Shown here: positions 21,979 through 23,248 of the stretch, piece by piece
How the letters are laid out: each line of letters begins with the position of its first letter
How positions within the stretch are numbered: the first letter of the stretch is position 1
Made by a program: the position numbers and the translations under genes
Origin: Pseudomonadota bacterium
GTDB lineage: Bacteria; Pseudomonadota; Gammaproteobacteria; Burkholderiales; Burkholderiaceae_C
Assembly (NCBI GenBank): GCA_023410975.1
Contig: JAEYPG010000293.1
Span: 1 to 23,248 of the forward strand
Length of the DNA: 23,248 nt
Direction: 5' to 3'
Notes under the pieces: model-generated
The model's database searches: none
What the model saw: only the letters and a program-made list of their open reading frames with translations
Told to the model about the DNA's origin: nothing

Positions 21979-22884
21979 ATGAACGAGCAGGACCAGGCCA
22001 TGGCGGCCGTGGAAGCGCTGTGCCCCGTGCGCAACCGCGTGGGCGAGAGCCCGGTGTGGAGCGTCGCGGAGCAGGCGCTGTACTGGGTGGACATCGAGGG
22101 ACGGGCGCTGCACCGATTCGACTGGGCCACGCGCCAGGAGCGCCGCTGGGCGCTGCCTGAGCGCGTGGGCTGCGTCGCGCTGCACGCCGAAGGCGGGCTG
22201 ATCGCGGGCCTGGAGACAGGCGTGTTCCGGCTGCAGCCGGGTGCCGGCGGGGACATCCGCGTGGAGCTGCTGCAGGGCGTGCAGTTCGCCCAGCCGGGCA
22301 TGCGCTTCAACGACGGGCGCTGCGACCGCCAGGGCCGCTTCTGGCTCAGCTCCATGGTGATGGACATGTCGCTGGCGCAGCCCGCCGGCGTGCTCTACCG
22401 CTATGACGCGCGCGGCCTGGTGCCGATGCTCGAAGGGCTGATCACGGGCAACGGCCTGGGCTTCAGCCCGGACGGGCGCACGCTGTACCTGTCGGACTCG
22501 CACCCCACGGTGCAGCGCGTGTGGGCCTTCGATCTCGATGCCCAGGGCAACCTCTCCAACCGGCGCGAGTTCATCGACATGAACCAGCACCCGGGCCGCC
22601 CCGACGGCGCCGCGGTGGACGAGGACGGCGCCTACTGGATCTGCGGCAACGACGCCGGCCAGGTGCACCGCTTCCTGCCGGACGGCCGCCTGGAGCGCTC
22701 GCTGCGCCTGCCGCTGAGCAAGCCGGCCATGTGCAGCTTCGGCGGCCCGGAGCTGCGCCACCTCTTCATCACTTCCATCCCGCCCGCGCAGCCCGCCGCG
22801 GGCTTCGATGCCGCGCTCGACGGCGCGGTGCTCGTGGCCCAGCCGGGGCCGCGCGGGCTGCCCGAAACGCCCTTCGGCGGCTGA
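21979..22884 (+). CDS. SMP-30/gluconolactonase family lactonase (probable aldarolactonase)
   Basis: A 301-residue six-bladed beta-propeller protein of the SMP-30 family. The metal-site residues can be placed: Glu23 in GESPVW, Asn111 in RFNDGRCD, Asn158 in GNGLGFSPDG and Asp209 in GRPDGAAVDEDG. The family opens sugar lactones with a divalent metal. Following udh by 20 bases, it is probably the lactonase for galactaro- or glucaro-lactone made by udh. The ATG at 21979 with GAGGA nine bases upstream is preferred; an in-frame TTG two codons earlier sits too near the ribosome site. No signal peptide is present, so it acts in the cytoplasm. L-arabinonolactone or gluconolactone specificity cannot be excluded from sequence. 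Confidence 0.88.
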   Translation: MNEQDQAMAAVEALCPVRNRVGESPVWSVAEQALYWVDIEGRALHRFDWATRQERRWALPERVGCVALHAEGGLIAGLETGVFRLQPGAGGDIRVELLQGVQFAQPGMRFNDGRCDRQGRFWLSSMVMDMSLAQPAGVLYRYDARGLVPMLEGLITGNGLGFSPDGRTLYLSDSHPTVQRVWAFDLDAQGNLSNRREFIDMNQHPGRPDGAAVDEDGAYWICGNDAGQVHRFLPDGRLERSLRLPLSKPAMCSFGGPELRHLFITSIPPAQPAAGFDAALDGAVLVAQPGPRGLPETPFGG

Positions 22885-22924
22885 TTCCAGACCTCCACAA
22901 CCATTTCTCCTGGAGACAAGCACC

Positions 22925-23248
22925 ATGTTCAAGCAACTGTCCCTCGCCGTGGCCGCCGCGCTGGCCGCCTTCGGCGCGCAGGCCGTCGAATTCCGTTCCG
23001 CCGACGTGCACAACAGCGACGACTACCCCACCGTCGCGGCCGTGAAGCACATGAGCGAAGTGCTGCAGCAGAAGAGCGGCGGCAAGTACAAGATCAAGGT
23101 CTTCAACAAGAGCGCCCTGGGCACCGAGAAGGAGACGCTGGACCAGGTCAAGATCGGCGCGCTGGAGATGAACCGCGTCAACATCTCGTCGCTGAACTCC
23201 ATGTGCCCGAAGTCGCTGGTGCCCACGCTGCCCTTCCTGTTCAACAGC
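22925..23248 (+). CDS. dctP: TRAP transporter solute-binding receptor (DctP family), 5' part
   Basis: The first 108 residues of a DctP-family periplasmic receptor; the gene runs past the window end. A signal peptide ends near FGAQA (residue 20). The mature start VEFRSADVHNSDDYPTVAA, the GGKYKIKVFNKSALGTEKETLDQVKIGALEM stretch and LVPTLPFLFNS are typical of DctP. It lies 40 bases after the lactonase gene, with TGGAGA upstream of its ATG. TRAP receptors next to uronate dehydrogenase genes are known to bind glucuronate and galacturonate in related bacteria, so an uronate ligand is likely. The DctQ and DctM membrane subunits would be expected just downstream, outside the window. Confidence 0.9.
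   Translation, partial: MFKQLSLAVAAALAAFGAQAVEFRSADVHNSDDYPTVAAVKHMSEVLQQKSGGKYKIKVFNKSALGTEKETLDQVKIGALEMNRVNISSLNSMCPKSLVPTLPFLFNS

Noticed and set aside
1..23248. tRNA, rRNA, riboswitch or prophage signals
   Set aside because: No cloverleaf, ribosomal RNA segment, conserved riboswitch core, integrase or phage structural gene was recognised by eye on either strand.

Overview
The window is GC-rich (about 70%) with dense GC-biased codons. It carries Bug-type (TctC-like) periplasmic receptors, a TRAP receptor, FCD-type GntR regulators and short GTTCGGGCTGAGC...GAACGG palindromic repeats. Together these suggest a betaproteobacterium of the order Burkholderiales, most likely Comamonadaceae. This assignment is inferred from gene content and repeat style, not from a marker gene.

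Layout. At 1-876 (minus) lies the 5' part of a ligase-associated DEXH helicase. At 1012-1686 (plus) is a lectin-like lipoprotein, and at 1787-3913 (minus) a soluble hybrid histidine kinase with two PAS domains and a receiver. A long minus-strand block from 15302 down to 4033 follows. In transcription order it encodes a Bug receptor, glucarate dehydratase (gudD), an HpcH/HpaI-type aldolase (garL-like), tartronate semialdehyde reductase (garR), a MOFRL-family glycerate 2-kinase (ttuD-like), an FMN-dependent 2-hydroxyacid dehydrogenase, two more Bug receptors, an NAD(P)-dependent D-2-hydroxyacid dehydrogenase and a DUF429 protein. From 15570 to 19040 are a DUF3455 lipoprotein (minus), a PL10-like pectate lyase lipoprotein (plus) and a PH-domain (bPH_1) protein (minus). 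From 19356 to the end are two FCD-type GntR regulators arranged tail to tail, then a plus-strand operon of uronate dehydrogenase, an SMP-30/lactonase and a TRAP solute receptor cut by the window end.

How it fits together. The genes form an almost complete oxidative uronate/aldarate route. A secreted pectate lyase would release uronates, and the TRAP system would import them. Uronate dehydrogenase and the SMP-30 lactonase would give aldarates. GudD would dehydrate glucarate to 5-keto-4-deoxyglucarate, and the aldolase would split this to pyruvate and tartronate semialdehyde. GarR would reduce the semialdehyde to glycerate, and the kinase would make 2-phosphoglycerate. No galactarate dehydratase (garD) and no TctA/TctB membrane subunits are visible, so galacturonate use and Bug-dependent uptake would need genes elsewhere.

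Regulation and repeats. The udh promoter has a TTGACA/TCAAAT core followed by the palindrome GTTGTACGACAAC. The first nine bases of that palindrome recur exactly in the promoter of the gudD-side block, and related sites precede the pectate lyase. This points to a shared GntR-type regulon across at least three promoters. Six REP-like palindromes sit at gene borders, and one of them is translated in frame inside the FMN dehydrogenase gene. Intrinsic terminators follow gudD and the second Bug gene.
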